A stretch of 64,000 nt of DNA, from the NCBI GenBank assembly GCA_902362435.1, contig CABIWW010000008.1, positions 1 to 64,000 on the forward strand. The letters run 5' to 3'. Origin of the DNA: Eubacteriaceae bacterium (lineage in GTDB: Bacteria > Bacillota > Clostridia > Peptostreptococcales > Anaerovoracaceae). A program made the translations under genes and the position numbers. Positions 31,734-40,553 of the stretch are shown in pieces. How positions within the stretch are numbered: position 1 is the stretch's first letter; each line of letters opens with the position of its first letter. The notes beneath the pieces were generated by a model. It saw only the letters and a program-made list of their open reading frames with translations. It was not told the origin of the DNA and did no database searches.

Positions 31734-33113
31734 ATGGCAAAAGGAAATGTGACAGATATGAAAAACAAGAAAGTACTGATAGTAGGCATGGGGAATTCGG
31801 GAAAAGCGGCAGCGCAGGCTATGGTAAAGCTGGGCGCTGATGTTTCGGTCCAGGATAATAAATCCGAAGACAGTATAGATCCTCAGCTGCTGATGTTCCT
31901 CAGGGAAAAGTCGGTAAAGTGCTATCTGGGCTGCCAGCCTGATGATATGAGCATCTTTGATATGCTTATACTCAGTCCGGGAGTTTCTCCGGAGCTCAGC
32001 TTCATAAAGGAGGCACAGGCTGCCGGTGCAGAAATAACGGGCGAGCTTGAGATCGCATACAGGGTAGGACATGGAAATTACGTTGCGATAACGGGCACGA
32101 ACGGCAAGACTACGACTACTACGCTTGTAGGAGAGATATACAAGGCTGCAGGAAAGAAAACATATGTCGTAGGAAACATCGGCGTCGCAGTGATATCGAA
32201 GGCACTTTCAGCGGAGGACGACAGCTGGCTCGTAACGGAGACCAGCAGCTTCCAGCTTGAGACTATAAGAGATTTCAAACCTGAGGTATCGGCGATACTT
32301 AATCTCACACCTGACCATCTCGACAGACATAAGACTATGGAAAATTACGGAAAAGCAAAGGCTGCAGTTTTCCGAAACCAGACTCCCGACCAGTACTGCG
32401 TCATCAATTACGATGATGAGGAGTGCATGAAGCTGGTCAGGGACTGCAAGGCAAAGATAGTTCCGTTCAGCAGGAAGAAAACTCTCGATTTCGGTGTCTA
32501 TGTAGACGGAGATACGATAATAATAAAAGATGAAGACGGAAGCATCAAGGAGATATGCAGGCCGGTGGAACTGCAGATACCGGGTGCTCATAATCTGGAA
32601 AATGCACTCGCCGCATGTGCGATAGCCTACTTCGGAGGCATAGAGCCTTCTGTGATAGCCGATGTGCTCAGGAGCTTCAAGGGCGTAGAACACAGGATCG
32701 AGCTGTGCGGCGTGATCGATGATATAAGGTTCGTGAACGATTCCAAGGGAACGAATCCGGATGCTTCGATCAAGGCTATAGAAGCGATGAAGAACAATAT
32801 AATACTGATAGCCGGTGGCTATGACAAGAACTCATCCTTCGACGAATTCGTAAATGCGTTCGACGGCAGAGTCAAAGCGCTGCTGCTGATGGGCAAGACG
32901 GCTACAAAGATCAAAGAGGCAGCCGAGAAGGCGGGCTTTACAGATTCGATAATACTCAAGGATATGGAAGCTTGTGTGAGGGAAGCATACAGGATCGCAC
33001 AGCCGGGAGATGTCGTGCTGCTTTCACCTGCATGTGCCAGCTGGGATATGTACACGAGCTTTGAACAGAGGGGAAAACACTTTAAAGATTGTGTGCAGGC
33101 TTTGGAAAGGTGA
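31734..33113 (+). CDS. murD: UDP-MurNAc-alanine D-glutamate ligase
   Basis: MurD adds D-Glu to UDP-MurNAc-L-Ala. The Rossmann-like start KKVLIVGMGNSGKAAAQAM (about 12-30), the ATPase loop AITGTNGKTTTTTLVGE (about 116-132), NLTPDHLDRHKTMENYG and the C-terminal FVNDSKGTNPDASIKAI plus ILIAGGYDKN are all present. The 459 residues fit. AGGAG lies eight bases before ATG 31734; an alternative ATG at 31758 would remove eight extra N-terminal residues and cannot be excluded. The gene lies between mraY and ftsW as in many Bacillota. Confidence 0.96.
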   Translation: MAKGNVTDMKNKKVLIVGMGNSGKAAAQAMVKLGADVSVQDNKSEDSIDPQLLMFLREKSVKCYLGCQPDDMSIFDMLILSPGVSPELSFIKEAQAAGAEITGELEIAYRVGHGNYVAITGTNGKTTTTTLVGEIYKAAGKKTYVVGNIGVAVISKALSAEDDSWLVTETSSFQLETIRDFKPEVSAILNLTPDHLDRHKTMENYGKAKAAVFRNQTPDQYCVINYDDEECMKLVRDCKAKIVPFSRKKTLDFGVYVDGDTIIIKDEDGSIKEICRPVELQIPGAHNLENALAACAIAYFGGIEPSVIADVLRSFKGVEHRIELCGVIDDIRFVNDSKGTNPDASIKAIEAMKNNIILIAGGYDKNSSFDEFVNAFDGRVKALLLMGKTATKIKEAAEKAGFTDSIILKDMEACVREAYRIAQPGDVVLLSPACASWDMYTSFEQRGKHFKDCVQALER

Positions 33114-33122
33114 CGGTTATAA

Positions 33123-34274
33123 TTGGAAAGAGCAGATAATAAGCTAAAAGGGAAAAAGAGAACAAAACTGAAGCTGAAAAGCGGGGATTTCTGGCTGATG
33201 CTGTTCACGCTGATGCTGGTGCTGTTCGGACTGATAATGGTTTTCAGTGCGAGCTACTATTCTTCGATAAGCCAGGACGGCAATCCGTACAGTTATCTGG
33301 TGCGACACGGCGCGTGGGTCGTTTTCGGTCTTGTGGCAATGGCTTTCGGAGCATTGTTCGATTACCGGAAGTATAAAAAATGTGCACTACCGATACTGAT
33401 AGTAAGCGTGATACTGCTGGTGCTGGTGCTGACTCCGCTCGGACAGACGACTAACGGTGCGACAAGGTGGATAAAGGTCGGGCCGGTAACGATTATGCCG
33501 GGTGAGATCGCAAAGATCGCAGCGATAATATTCGTGGCGTGGTTCCTGAGTGAAGATGCGAGCCGGATAAAATCGCTGAAGAGAGGCATTCTTCCGCTTC
33601 TCGGTATCATTGCGGTTTACGGCGCGCTGATAGTAAAGCAGCCGAATCTGTCCACTGCCATAACGGTGTGCGGCATAATAATCGCCATGATGCTGGTAGC
33701 AGGACTGAAATGGAGATATGTGGCCACGGCCGGCGGGATAGGCGTAGTAGGGATACTCAGCATAGTGATCTTCATGAAGGACACATACTGGTACAACAGA
33801 CTTACGAGCTTTACCGATCCGTTCCAGGATGCGCTGGGTGACGGATATCAGGCTGTACAGTCGCTGCTCGCTCTGGGATCGGGCGGACTGTTCGGAGTCG
33901 GACTGGGAAAGAGCGTCCAGAAGAACCTGTATCTGCCGGAGCCTCAGAACGACTTCATACTTGCGATAATAGGAGAAGAGCTGGGATATATAGGGGTGCT
34001 GCTGCTGATCGCGCTTTATTGCCTGTTCATATGGAGAGGCATCCACATCGCGCTCAATGCGCCTGATCAGTTCGGACTTCTTCTGGCTTCAGGCATCGTC
34101 CTGATGGTGGCCATACAGGTAATACTGAATATCGCAGTCGTTACATCATCGATGCCGCCGACAGGTATAAATCTGCCATTCATAAGCTACGGCGGAAACG
34201 CATTGCTGATTTTTATGTTTTCGGCAGGAGTGCTGCTCAATATATCGCGGCACGGACTGAAAGTACAGGAGTGA
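33123..34274 (+). CDS. ftsW: Peptidoglycan glycosyltransferase FtsW
   Basis: FtsW is the SEDS-family polymerase that makes septal glycan strands together with its class B PBP, probably the one at 27.3 kb. Ten membrane helices are evident in 383 residues. SEDS marks include LIMVFSASYYSS near residue 38, GATRWIKVGP, PGEIAKIAAIIF, KQPNLSTA, and the late AVVTSSMPPTGINLPFISYG with the GGN that follows. The start is TTG 33123 with AAAGGTG upstream. It overlaps the murG start codon region closely (GGAGTGA). Confidence 0.95.
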   Translation: MERADNKLKGKKRTKLKLKSGDFWLMLFTLMLVLFGLIMVFSASYYSSISQDGNPYSYLVRHGAWVVFGLVAMAFGALFDYRKYKKCALPILIVSVILLVLVLTPLGQTTNGATRWIKVGPVTIMPGEIAKIAAIIFVAWFLSEDASRIKSLKRGILPLLGIIAVYGALIVKQPNLSTAITVCGIIIAMMLVAGLKWRYVATAGGIGVVGILSIVIFMKDTYWYNRLTSFTDPFQDALGDGYQAVQSLLALGSGGLFGVGLGKSVQKNLYLPEPQNDFILAIIGEELGYIGVLLLIALYCLFIWRGIHIALNAPDQFGLLLASGIVLMVAIQVILNIAVVTSSMPPTGINLPFISYGGNALLIFMFSAGVLLNISRHGLKVQE

Positions 34275-34279
34275 ATCAA

Positions 34280-35389
34280 ATGAAAGTTATTATGACCTGC
34301 GGAGGCACAGGAGGGCATATATATCCTGCGCTGGCCATCGCAGATGAGATCAGGAAAAGGAAGCCTGATGCAGAGATAATATTTGTAGGATCTGAGATAG
34401 GCCTTGAAAGAGACCTGGTGCCTGAGAACGGATATGAGATAGAGCTTATTTCCGCAGATGGATTCAACAGAGAGCATCTGCTCAAGAATTTTGAAGTGAT
34501 CAGGAAGCTGAGAAGAGGCAGTAAGCGCTCGCGCGAGATACTGCGGGCGTTCAGGCCTGATGTTGTGATAGGTACGGGAGGATATGCCAGCGCGCCGATA
34601 ATGAAGGCTGCTCAGAAAATGCACATCCCGACATTCATACATGAGCAGAATGCTGTGCCGGGAATGGCGAACAAGATGCTGGAAAAACACGTCAATAAGC
34701 TTTTTCTCGGTTTCGAGGAAGCTTCGAAATATTTCAGATATCCTGAAAAACATGTCGTGGCCGGCAATCCTGTAAGACATGTCTTCATGACTGCGGACAG
34801 GGAGAAATCGAGAGCGGAGCTCGGCTTCGACCAGTCTGATTTCGTACTGCTCGCATTCGGAGGAAGCCAGGGGGCGGGGCGTGTAAACAAGGCGATGACC
34901 GGAATAATAGAGGCTTTCAATGGCCTGAAGGGCTTTCGCATATGCCTTGCGACCGGCAGCTATTATTACGATGCGATAAAAGAGGAGCTTAAAGAGAAGG
35001 GCATACAGGTGGCGGATAATGTTGATATCATGGAGTACATACATGATATGGCTAAATATCTGTCTGCGGCAGATCTTGTAATAAGCCGCAGCGGAGCGCT
35101 CAGCGTTGCAGAAGTCACTGTCTGCGGCGTACCGGCAGTGTTCATCCCTTCGCCGCTCGTGACCGGAAATCATCAGTATTTCAATGCAAAGGCAGTAGCG
35201 GACAAAGGCGGAGCTCTGATAATAGAAGAAAAGGATCTCAACAATGATGAACTGATCGGTGAAATACTTAAGTTGAAAAACGATCCGGCGACGCTGAAGC
35301 AGATGGCAGAAAAAAGCTATTCATGTGCACCTCTCGATGCAACAGGAATAATCTGTGACAGCATCATGGAAGCTATAGGGCAGAAGTAA
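34280..35389 (+). CDS. murG: UDP-GlcNAc transferase MurG
   Basis: MurG adds GlcNAc to lipid I, giving lipid II, at the inner membrane face. The GT-B fold signatures are MTCGGTGGHIYPALAIADEI (about 5-24), IGTGGYASAPIMKAA, HEQNAVPGMANKML, LLAFGGSQGAGRVNKA, and the acceptor part VISRSGALSVAEVT with PSPLVTGNHQYFNAKA. I chose ATG 34280, since GGAG is eight bases upstream; an in-frame GTG at 34271 overlaps the ftsW stop. The length of 369 residues is normal. murC, which often follows, is absent. Confidence 0.97.
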   Translation: MKVIMTCGGTGGHIYPALAIADEIRKRKPDAEIIFVGSEIGLERDLVPENGYEIELISADGFNREHLLKNFEVIRKLRRGSKRSREILRAFRPDVVIGTGGYASAPIMKAAQKMHIPTFIHEQNAVPGMANKMLEKHVNKLFLGFEEASKYFRYPEKHVVAGNPVRHVFMTADREKSRAELGFDQSDFVLLAFGGSQGAGRVNKAMTGIIEAFNGLKGFRICLATGSYYYDAIKEELKEKGIQVADNVDIMEYIHDMAKYLSAADLVISRSGALSVAEVTVCGVPAVFIPSPLVTGNHQYFNAKAVADKGGALIIEEKDLNNDELIGEILKLKNDPATLKQMAEKSYSCAPLDATGIICDSIMEAIGQK

Positions 35390-35400
35390 CGATAAAGGAG

Positions 35401-35441
35401 CCTCCGACATATTATGGAATATGATTCGGAGGTGTTTTTTT
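35401..35441 (+). terminator. Terminator-like hairpin that also masks the murA ribosome binding site
   Basis: CCTCCGA-CATATT (35401-35413) pairs with AATATG-TCGGAGG (35418-35432), with a 4-base loop and a 2-base bulge, and seven T (35435-35441) follow. The 3' arm contains GGAGG (35428-35432), the only ribosome binding site for murA, seven bases before its TTG start at 35440, which itself lies in the T-run. One structure can thus stop transcription or block translation. Confidence 0.75.
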
Positions 35442-36699
35442 GGGAGAGTATATTATCAGAGGGGGCATCAGGTTAAGCGGAGAAGTAGAGATATCCGGAG
35501 CCAAGAATGCCGTGCTTCCTGTACTTGCCGCATCTGTGGTGACGGGGGATGAAAGCGTGTTCCTGCGATGTCCGGAGATAACAGATGTCGAAAGCATGCT
35601 GGAGATCCTGCAGTCTCTTGGGTGCAGAGTAAACCGTGATGACGATACCATATCTGTGGATTCATCATTTCTGTCAGAGTATCGAATACCGGAGGATCTG
35701 ATGAAAGAGATGCGGTCCGGCATTTTTCTGGCAGGCTCACTGCTGGCGAGATGCGGAGAAGCGGTTATCAGCAGACCAGGAGGATGCAGGATAGGAAGCA
35801 GACCTGTGGATATGCATATAGACGGACTGCGGAAGATGGGGGCAGATGTCGTGTGTGAGGGCGATCTGATCCATATGCGTGCGGCTTCTCTGAAAGGTGC
35901 GGAGATAAGGCTGGCTTATCCGAGCGTCGGCGCGACGGAAAATCTCATGCTGGCTGCAACGGCGGCAGAGGGCACGACCCGTATATACAACAGTGCCAGA
36001 GAGCCGGAAATAGTCGATCTTCAGAAATACATAAACTGCTGCGGAGGATGTGTGAAAGGCGCCGGGACGGGCGTGATAGAGATAGATGGAAAGCGCAGGC
36101 TGGGCGGGTGTGTGCACGAAATCATGCCGGACAGGATCGAGGCCGGCACCTACCTTCTGATGGCACTGGCTTCCGGCGGTGAAATACTGCTGAACGGCAT
36201 AGCTCACGAAACACTGCAGGCGCTGCTCGATATCCTGGAAAACGGAGGCTGCGACATAGGCTACGACCGAAATGCGATATGGGCAAAATCCAACGGCAGG
36301 GAAAAGCTGAGCGGTATCGTAAGCACAGCTCCGTACCCTGGGTTCCCTACTGATCTGCAGGCACAGCTTTCTGCCTTTCTCACCAGAACAGGAGACGAGT
36401 TCGTGGTGAAAGAAAGCGTGTTCGAAAACCGGACGGGGTATGCAAAAGAATTGAAAAAAATGGGAGCGGATATTGAAATATCGCAAAAAAAAGTTATAAT
36501 TAAAGGTAACAATATATTGTGTGGAACAGCTGTCACAGCTGAAGACCTCAGGGGCGGTGCGGCTCTCGTTATTGCAGGCCTTATGGCTCAGGGGGACACC
36601 GTGGTCAGGAACACTAAATATATCAAACGGGGATACAGCAGGTTTGCGGATAATATAAGACGTTTAGGTGGAGACATTAGAGAGAATGAGAAAAGATAA
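35440..36699 (+). CDS. murA: UDP-N-acetylglucosamine 1-carboxyvinyltransferase
   Basis: MurA adds enolpyruvate from PEP to UDP-GlcNAc, the first committed step to peptidoglycan and the fosfomycin target. The N-terminus GIRLSGEVEISGAKNAVLPV (about 9-28) with the key Lys22-Asn23, the catalytic Cys116 in RPGGCRIGSRPVDMHI, and YPGFPTDLQAQ near residue 303 are clear. The length of 419 residues is normal. The start is TTG 35440; GGAGG at 35428-35432 is the only suitable binding site. That places the gene under the hairpin described just before it, unlike its neighbours. Confidence 0.96.
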   Translation: MGEYIIRGGIRLSGEVEISGAKNAVLPVLAASVVTGDESVFLRCPEITDVESMLEILQSLGCRVNRDDDTISVDSSFLSEYRIPEDLMKEMRSGIFLAGSLLARCGEAVISRPGGCRIGSRPVDMHIDGLRKMGADVVCEGDLIHMRAASLKGAEIRLAYPSVGATENLMLAATAAEGTTRIYNSAREPEIVDLQKYINCCGGCVKGAGTGVIEIDGKRRLGGCVHEIMPDRIEAGTYLLMALASGGEILLNGIAHETLQALLDILENGGCDIGYDRNAIWAKSNGREKLSGIVSTAPYPGFPTDLQAQLSAFLTRTGDEFVVKESVFENRTGYAKELKKMGADIEISQKKVIIKGNNILCGTAVTAEDLRGGAALVIAGLMAQGDTVVRNTKYIKRGYSRFADNIRRLGGDIRENEKR

Positions 36700-37438
36700 C
36701 CGTACAGAAAAAACTGTCAAAAAGAAAAAACGGCGAAAAAAGCATTATCTGCTCAGGCTGCTCATAATAGCGGCAGTATGTGTCGGACTTTATTTTCTGG
36801 CACATATAGAGTATTTCAATGTGGATAACGTTGTTGTGACGGGAAACAGGGAGATATCCGATGAGGAGATAATAAAGCTCTCCGGGATAAAAACAGGAGG
36901 GAATCTGTTCGATGTGCATCCGCTGATAGCTCAGCATAAGATAAAGAAGAATCTGTATATAGAAGACGTCGATGTCGACAGGAAGCTGCCGAACACGGTA
37001 GAGATCAATATCAGCGAACGAAGCGGCAAGGCTCAGTTCGTAAAGGGCAGGAAGTACTGCGTTACCGACAATGACGGCAAGGTGCTGGAGATCAGCAAAG
37101 AAGAGAAAAAAGTGACGATAGTTGAAAATGTGACAGTGACGGATGCAAAGCTGTCCGAAACTATCAGCGTCAAGGAGACAGGTGTCTACAGCAAAGCCAT
37201 GAAGCTCATCCGGACGACCGAAAACAATGATCTTTACTTCAAAAAAATAAAGATCAGCAGCAATAATGTCGAAGCTTACGTGTACGACGGGCTCGTATGC
37301 AAAGGCAGATATGACAATGTCATGACAGCGATAAAGTCCGGCGCACTGAAGGCAGTAGTGTATGAACTGTACCAGAAAGGTGTCGAAAGCGGGGTCATCA
37401 GTGTAGGCAGTAATAATTATTGTTCCTTTACGCAATAA
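36686..37438 (+). CDS. divIB: Cell division protein DivIB/FtsQ
   Basis: A bitopic divisome protein: basic cytoplasmic start (KTVKKKKRRKKH), one membrane helix (about 24-42), then a POTRA domain (YFNVDNVVVTGNREISDEEI, about 43-110) and the beta domain. It partners FtsL and DivIC to control septal synthesis. The order membrane helix-POTRA-beta and the position between murA and ftsZ support the name. ATG 36686 is chosen; an in-frame GTG at 36668 would lie in the murA 3' end and add six residues. Either way it overlaps murA by some bases. ftsA does not follow. Confidence 0.9.
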   Translation: MRKDNRTEKTVKKKKRRKKHYLLRLLIIAAVCVGLYFLAHIEYFNVDNVVVTGNREISDEEIIKLSGIKTGGNLFDVHPLIAQHKIKKNLYIEDVDVDRKLPNTVEINISERSGKAQFVKGRKYCVTDNDGKVLEISKEEKKVTIVENVTVTDAKLSETISVKETGVYSKAMKLIRTTENNDLYFKKIKISSNNVEAYVYDGLVCKGRYDNVMTAIKSGALKAVVYELYQKGVESGVISVGSNNYCSFTQ

Positions 37439-37455
37439 AATTTGTATGTTATAAT
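37427..37455 (+). promoter_or_regulatory. Candidate ftsZ promoter
   Basis: TTTACG (37427-37432), a 17-base spacer and TATAAT (37450-37455) span the divIB stop codon, about 85 bases before ftsZ. The -35 sequence is the same as that of the hypC promoter. It would allow ftsZ to be expressed apart from the long upstream operon. Confidence 0.6.
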
Positions 37456-37538
37456 GTATGTGTTTATTATGAAGAAAATGCTTTTAAATTCACGTTTTGA
37501 AGATATGGGGCATAAAATTTTACAGGAGGTACCTCTGA

Positions 37539-38651
37539 ATGTTACAATTTGAGATGAATGACTCGACGCTGCAGGAGATAAAAGTAATAGGTGTCGGTGG
37601 CGGCGGCTGTAACGCAGTTAACAGGATGATAGACGGCGGCATGAAAGGTGTTACTTTCATCGCTGTAAATACTGACAAACAGGCTCTTGCCAAGAGTAAG
37701 GCAGAAACTAAAATACAGATAGGCGAAAAGCTTACAAAAGGTCTCGGAGCCGGAGGGAACCCTGAAGTAGGCCAGAAATCAGCAGAAGAAAATCTTGAAG
37801 ATCTTGAAAAATTCATTGCGGGATCGGATATGATCTTCGTTACATGTGGAATGGGCGGAGGTACAGGAACAGGTGCAGCTCCTATAATCGCAAAGATCGC
37901 CAAGGATATGGGCATCCTTACGGTAGGTGTCGTTACGAAGCCTTTCAGATTCGAAGGGAAGAAAAGAGGCGAACACGCTGATCTCGGTATCAAATTCCTC
38001 AAGAAATATGTGGATTCGCTCGTAGTGGTTCCTAATGACAAGCTTCTTGAGAGCGTACAGGAGCAGACTTCACTTCTCGAAGCGTTCGAGATGGCAGATG
38101 AAGTTCTCAAGAAGGGCGTTCAGGGTATTTCAGATATCATAGTCGACGATGCACTCATCAACCTCGACTTCGCCGATGTTACTACCATCATGAAGGACAG
38201 AGGAATCGTACATATGGGAGTAGGCGTAGGAAAAGGCGAGACCAAGCTTGATGACGCAGTGAGAGGAGCTATCGACAGCCCGCTTCTCGAAACAAAGATT
38301 TCAGGAGCAAGAGCTGTTCTCATCAATATCACAGGCGGAAGAGATCTCACAATGTACGATGTTGACAGAGTGGCTTCGCAGATCGACGAAGAAGCGGACA
38401 AGAATGCAATAATCATTCTGGGAGCATCGATCAAGGAAGATCTGCAGGATGAGATATCAGTAACAGTAATAGCAGCAGGCTTTGAAAAGCCTAACAGTGA
38501 TCTGCTCAACAGCTCTGTCGTTCCTGGTGAAGGAACTCTGGAAGACAGCGCAGAACTCAGAAAACCACAGGAGACAAAAGCTGCGGCTGCGGACGATGAT
38601 GTTTACAAAGGTACATCACGCATAGATATACCAACTTTCTTACAGAGATAA
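37539..38651 (+). CDS. ftsZ: Cell division GTPase FtsZ
   Basis: FtsZ polymerises into the Z ring. Marks are [20 protein letters not shown] (about 14-33), [11 protein letters not shown], the tubulin signature [10 protein letters not shown] (about 106-115), and [21 protein letters not shown] linker of about 45 residues precedes the conserved C-terminal peptide DIPTFLQR, which binds FtsA, SepF and ZapA-like partners. AGGAGG precedes ATG 37539. The length of 370 residues is usual. With no ftsA in the cluster, the membrane tether may be encoded elsewhere, for example SepF. Confidence 0.98.
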   Translation: MLQFEMNDSTLQEIKVIGVGGGGCNAVNRMIDGGMKGVTFIAVNTDKQALAKSKAETKIQIGEKLTKGLGAGGNPEVGQKSAEENLEDLEKFIAGSDMIFVTCGMGGGTGTGAAPIIAKIAKDMGILTVGVVTKPFRFEGKKRGEHADLGIKFLKKYVDSLVVVPNDKLLESVQEQTSLLEAFEMADEVLKKGVQGISDIIVDDALINLDFADVTTIMKDRGIVHMGVGVGKGETKLDDAVRGAIDSPLLETKISGARAVLINITGGRDLTMYDVDRVASQIDEEADKNAIIILGASIKEDLQDEISVTVIAAGFEKPNSDLLNSSVVPGEGTLEDSAELRKPQETKAAAADDDVYKGTSRIDIPTFLQR

Positions 38652-38672
38652 GAGAAAGGAAAAGAGTATTCC

Positions 38673-38700
38673 AATAGCCGGTTCTAGCTAGCCGGCTATT
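38673..38700 (+). terminator. Hairpin after ftsZ
   Basis: AATAGCCGG (38673-38681) pairs perfectly with CCGGCTATT (38692-38700) around a 10-base loop. The T-tract after it is poor (GTTCTG), so termination may be partial. Confidence 0.5.
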
Positions 38701-38731
38701 GTTCTGCATTGCACTTTTTCGGTCAGGATAT

Positions 38732-39496
38732 ATGAAAACGATCAGATCAAAAGATAATCAGATATATAAAAGCACGCTCAAGCTGCTGAAAAAGAAATAT
38801 CGAGACGAGACAGGCCGATATCTTCTCGAAGGCGTCAAACCGCTGGAAGACGCATTCGGGACGGGAGCCGGGATCAGTAGCATATTCGTTCGCGAAGGCA
38901 TTTTCCCGGATACGGACAAATATGCGGCAGGTACGGTGATCCTGAGCGGCGAACTGTTCGACAAGCTGTCTTCGACGGAAAACTCGCAGGGGATAATCGC
39001 GGTGGCAGAAAAGCGTATATACAGTGAGGCGGATTTCGGGAAAGCTGTCGGAAAAGGGAATATCCTGGTGATGGACAGGCTGCAGGATCCTGGAAACATC
39101 GGCACGATGATAAGGACAGCGGAGGCCGCAGGATATAAAGGAATAATACTGACTTCAGGAACGGGCGATGTCTATTCGCCTAAAGTGGTGAGAGCTGCAG
39201 CGGGTTCGCTTTTCAGGATGCCCGTATTGAATGCGGGAGACAGCGGAGAGGCTGTAGAACTCATCAGAAGAATGGGAAAGAAGATAACAGTTACATGCCC
39301 GGACAACGGGATAAGCTGTTTTGAGGCAGACATGGTCTCGGATACGGCTCTGGTAATAGGCAATGAAGGCCGGGGAGTGAGCCGCGGGTTCATGGAAAAT
39401 GCAGATATAAAAGTAAAGATACCTATGGCGGGATCCATAGAATCGTTAAATGCGGCAGTGGCTGCCGGAATACTTATGTATCAGTCACAAAGATAA
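38732..39496 (+). CDS. SpoU/TrmH-family RNA 2'-O-methyltransferase
   Basis: A SPOUT methyltransferase of the RlmB/TsnR type, which methylates ribose in 23S rRNA or tRNA. An N-terminal substrate-binding domain (about 1-95: YLLEGVKPLEDAF) precedes the knotted catalytic domain with LVMDRLQDPGNIGTMIRTAE (about 113-132), ALVIGNEGRGVS and IPMAGSIESLNAAVAAGILM. I chose ATG 38732 because AGGATAT precedes it; the longer frame from 38699 begins inside the ftsZ hairpin. It is commonly found next to pheST in Bacillota, as here. Confidence 0.92.
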   Translation: MKTIRSKDNQIYKSTLKLLKKKYRDETGRYLLEGVKPLEDAFGTGAGISSIFVREGIFPDTDKYAAGTVILSGELFDKLSSTENSQGIIAVAEKRIYSEADFGKAVGKGNILVMDRLQDPGNIGTMIRTAEAAGYKGIILTSGTGDVYSPKVVRAAAGSLFRMPVLNAGDSGEAVELIRRMGKKITVTCPDNGISCFEADMVSDTALVIGNEGRGVSRGFMENADIKVKIPMAGSIESLNAAVAAGILMYQSQR

Positions 39497-39518
39497 ATTT
39501 AGATGAGAGGTAAATACG

Positions 39519-40541
39519 ATGCAAGCTCAGTTAAACAAAATTTTAGAAGAAGCAAAGGCACAGCTTAATGAAGCTTCAACTCTGGCACAGACCGACGATA
39601 TAAGAGTAAAGATCCTCGGAAAGAAGGGCAAGCTTACTGAGATACTCAGAGGAATGGGAAAACTGTCGCCTGAGGAAAGAAAAACTACAGGTCAGATGGC
39701 AAACAAGGTCAGAGCCGAAGTTGAAAAAATGCTCGAGGAAAAGTTCGAGGCAGTCAAAGCAGCTGCCAAAGAAGCACAGTTCAAGATCGAGAAGATCGAC
39801 GTGACAGAACCGGGCAGAGAAGTGACGCTGGGGGTAAAACATCCGCTGACGATCACTATAGAAGAAGTGTCAAAGGTATTCATGAACATGGGATTCTCGA
39901 TTTCGGAAGGCCCTGAAGTGGAAACTGTCTTCAACAATTTTGATGCGCTCAATGCAGGACCTAATCATCCTTCGAGAGATATGACAGATACATTTTACAT
40001 TACAAAGGACACGCTGCTGAGAACACAGACTTCACCTGTACAGGTAAGGACGCTTCTCAAGCAGGAACCTCCTATCAAGGTCATCTCACCGGGAAGATGC
40101 TTCAGATGTGATACTCCGGATGCTACGCATTCGCCGATGTTCCATCAGATCGAAGGCCTTGTGGTCGATGAAGGAATAACGATGGCGGACCTCAAGGGAA
40201 CGCTCGACAGCTTTGCGAAACAGCTTTTCGGAACGAGCACCAGGACTAAGTTCAGACCACACCACTTCCCGTTCACGGAGCCTAGTGCAGAGATGGACGT
40301 ATCGTGCTTCAAGTGCGGCGGAAAAGGCTGCAGGGTATGTAAAGGCAGCGGCTGGATCGAGATCCTGGGCTGCGGCATGGTGCACCCTCATGTGCTGAAA
40401 GTGGGTAATCTGGATACAGAAAAGTACACCGGATTCGCCTTTGGTATGGGCGTTGAGCGAGTTGCGATGCTTAAATACGGTGTAGACGATATAAGATTAT
40501 TTTATGAGAACGATATGCGTTTCATAAATCAGTTCAAATAG
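39519..40541 (+). CDS. pheS: Phenylalanyl-tRNA synthetase alpha subunit
   Basis: The catalytic half of the heterotetrameric Phe-tRNA ligase. An N-terminal coiled coil (about 1-85) precedes the class II core: GFSISEGPEVETVFNNFDAL (about 127-146), HPSRDMTDTFYI (motif 2 region), FHQIEGLVVDEG, and the motif 3 stretch FAFGMGVERVAMLKYGVDDIR. The zinc-like insert CFKCGGKGCRVCKGSGWIE with four Cys is seen in many Bacillota PheS. ATG 39519 has GAGAGG upstream. I see no T-box in the 22-base gap before it, and pheT follows 12 bases later. Confidence 0.97.
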   Translation: MQAQLNKILEEAKAQLNEASTLAQTDDIRVKILGKKGKLTEILRGMGKLSPEERKTTGQMANKVRAEVEKMLEEKFEAVKAAAKEAQFKIEKIDVTEPGREVTLGVKHPLTITIEEVSKVFMNMGFSISEGPEVETVFNNFDALNAGPNHPSRDMTDTFYITKDTLLRTQTSPVQVRTLLKQEPPIKVISPGRCFRCDTPDATHSPMFHQIEGLVVDEGITMADLKGTLDSFAKQLFGTSTRTKFRPHHFPFTEPSAEMDVSCFKCGGKGCRVCKGSGWIEILGCGMVHPHVLKVGNLDTEKYTGFAFGMGVERVAMLKYGVDDIRLFYENDMRFINQFK

Positions 40542-40553
40542 GAGGGTTAATAG

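Noticed and set aside
39497..39518. T-box leader of pheST
   Set aside because: Only 22 bases separate pheS from the methyltransferase gene, with no room for a T-box.
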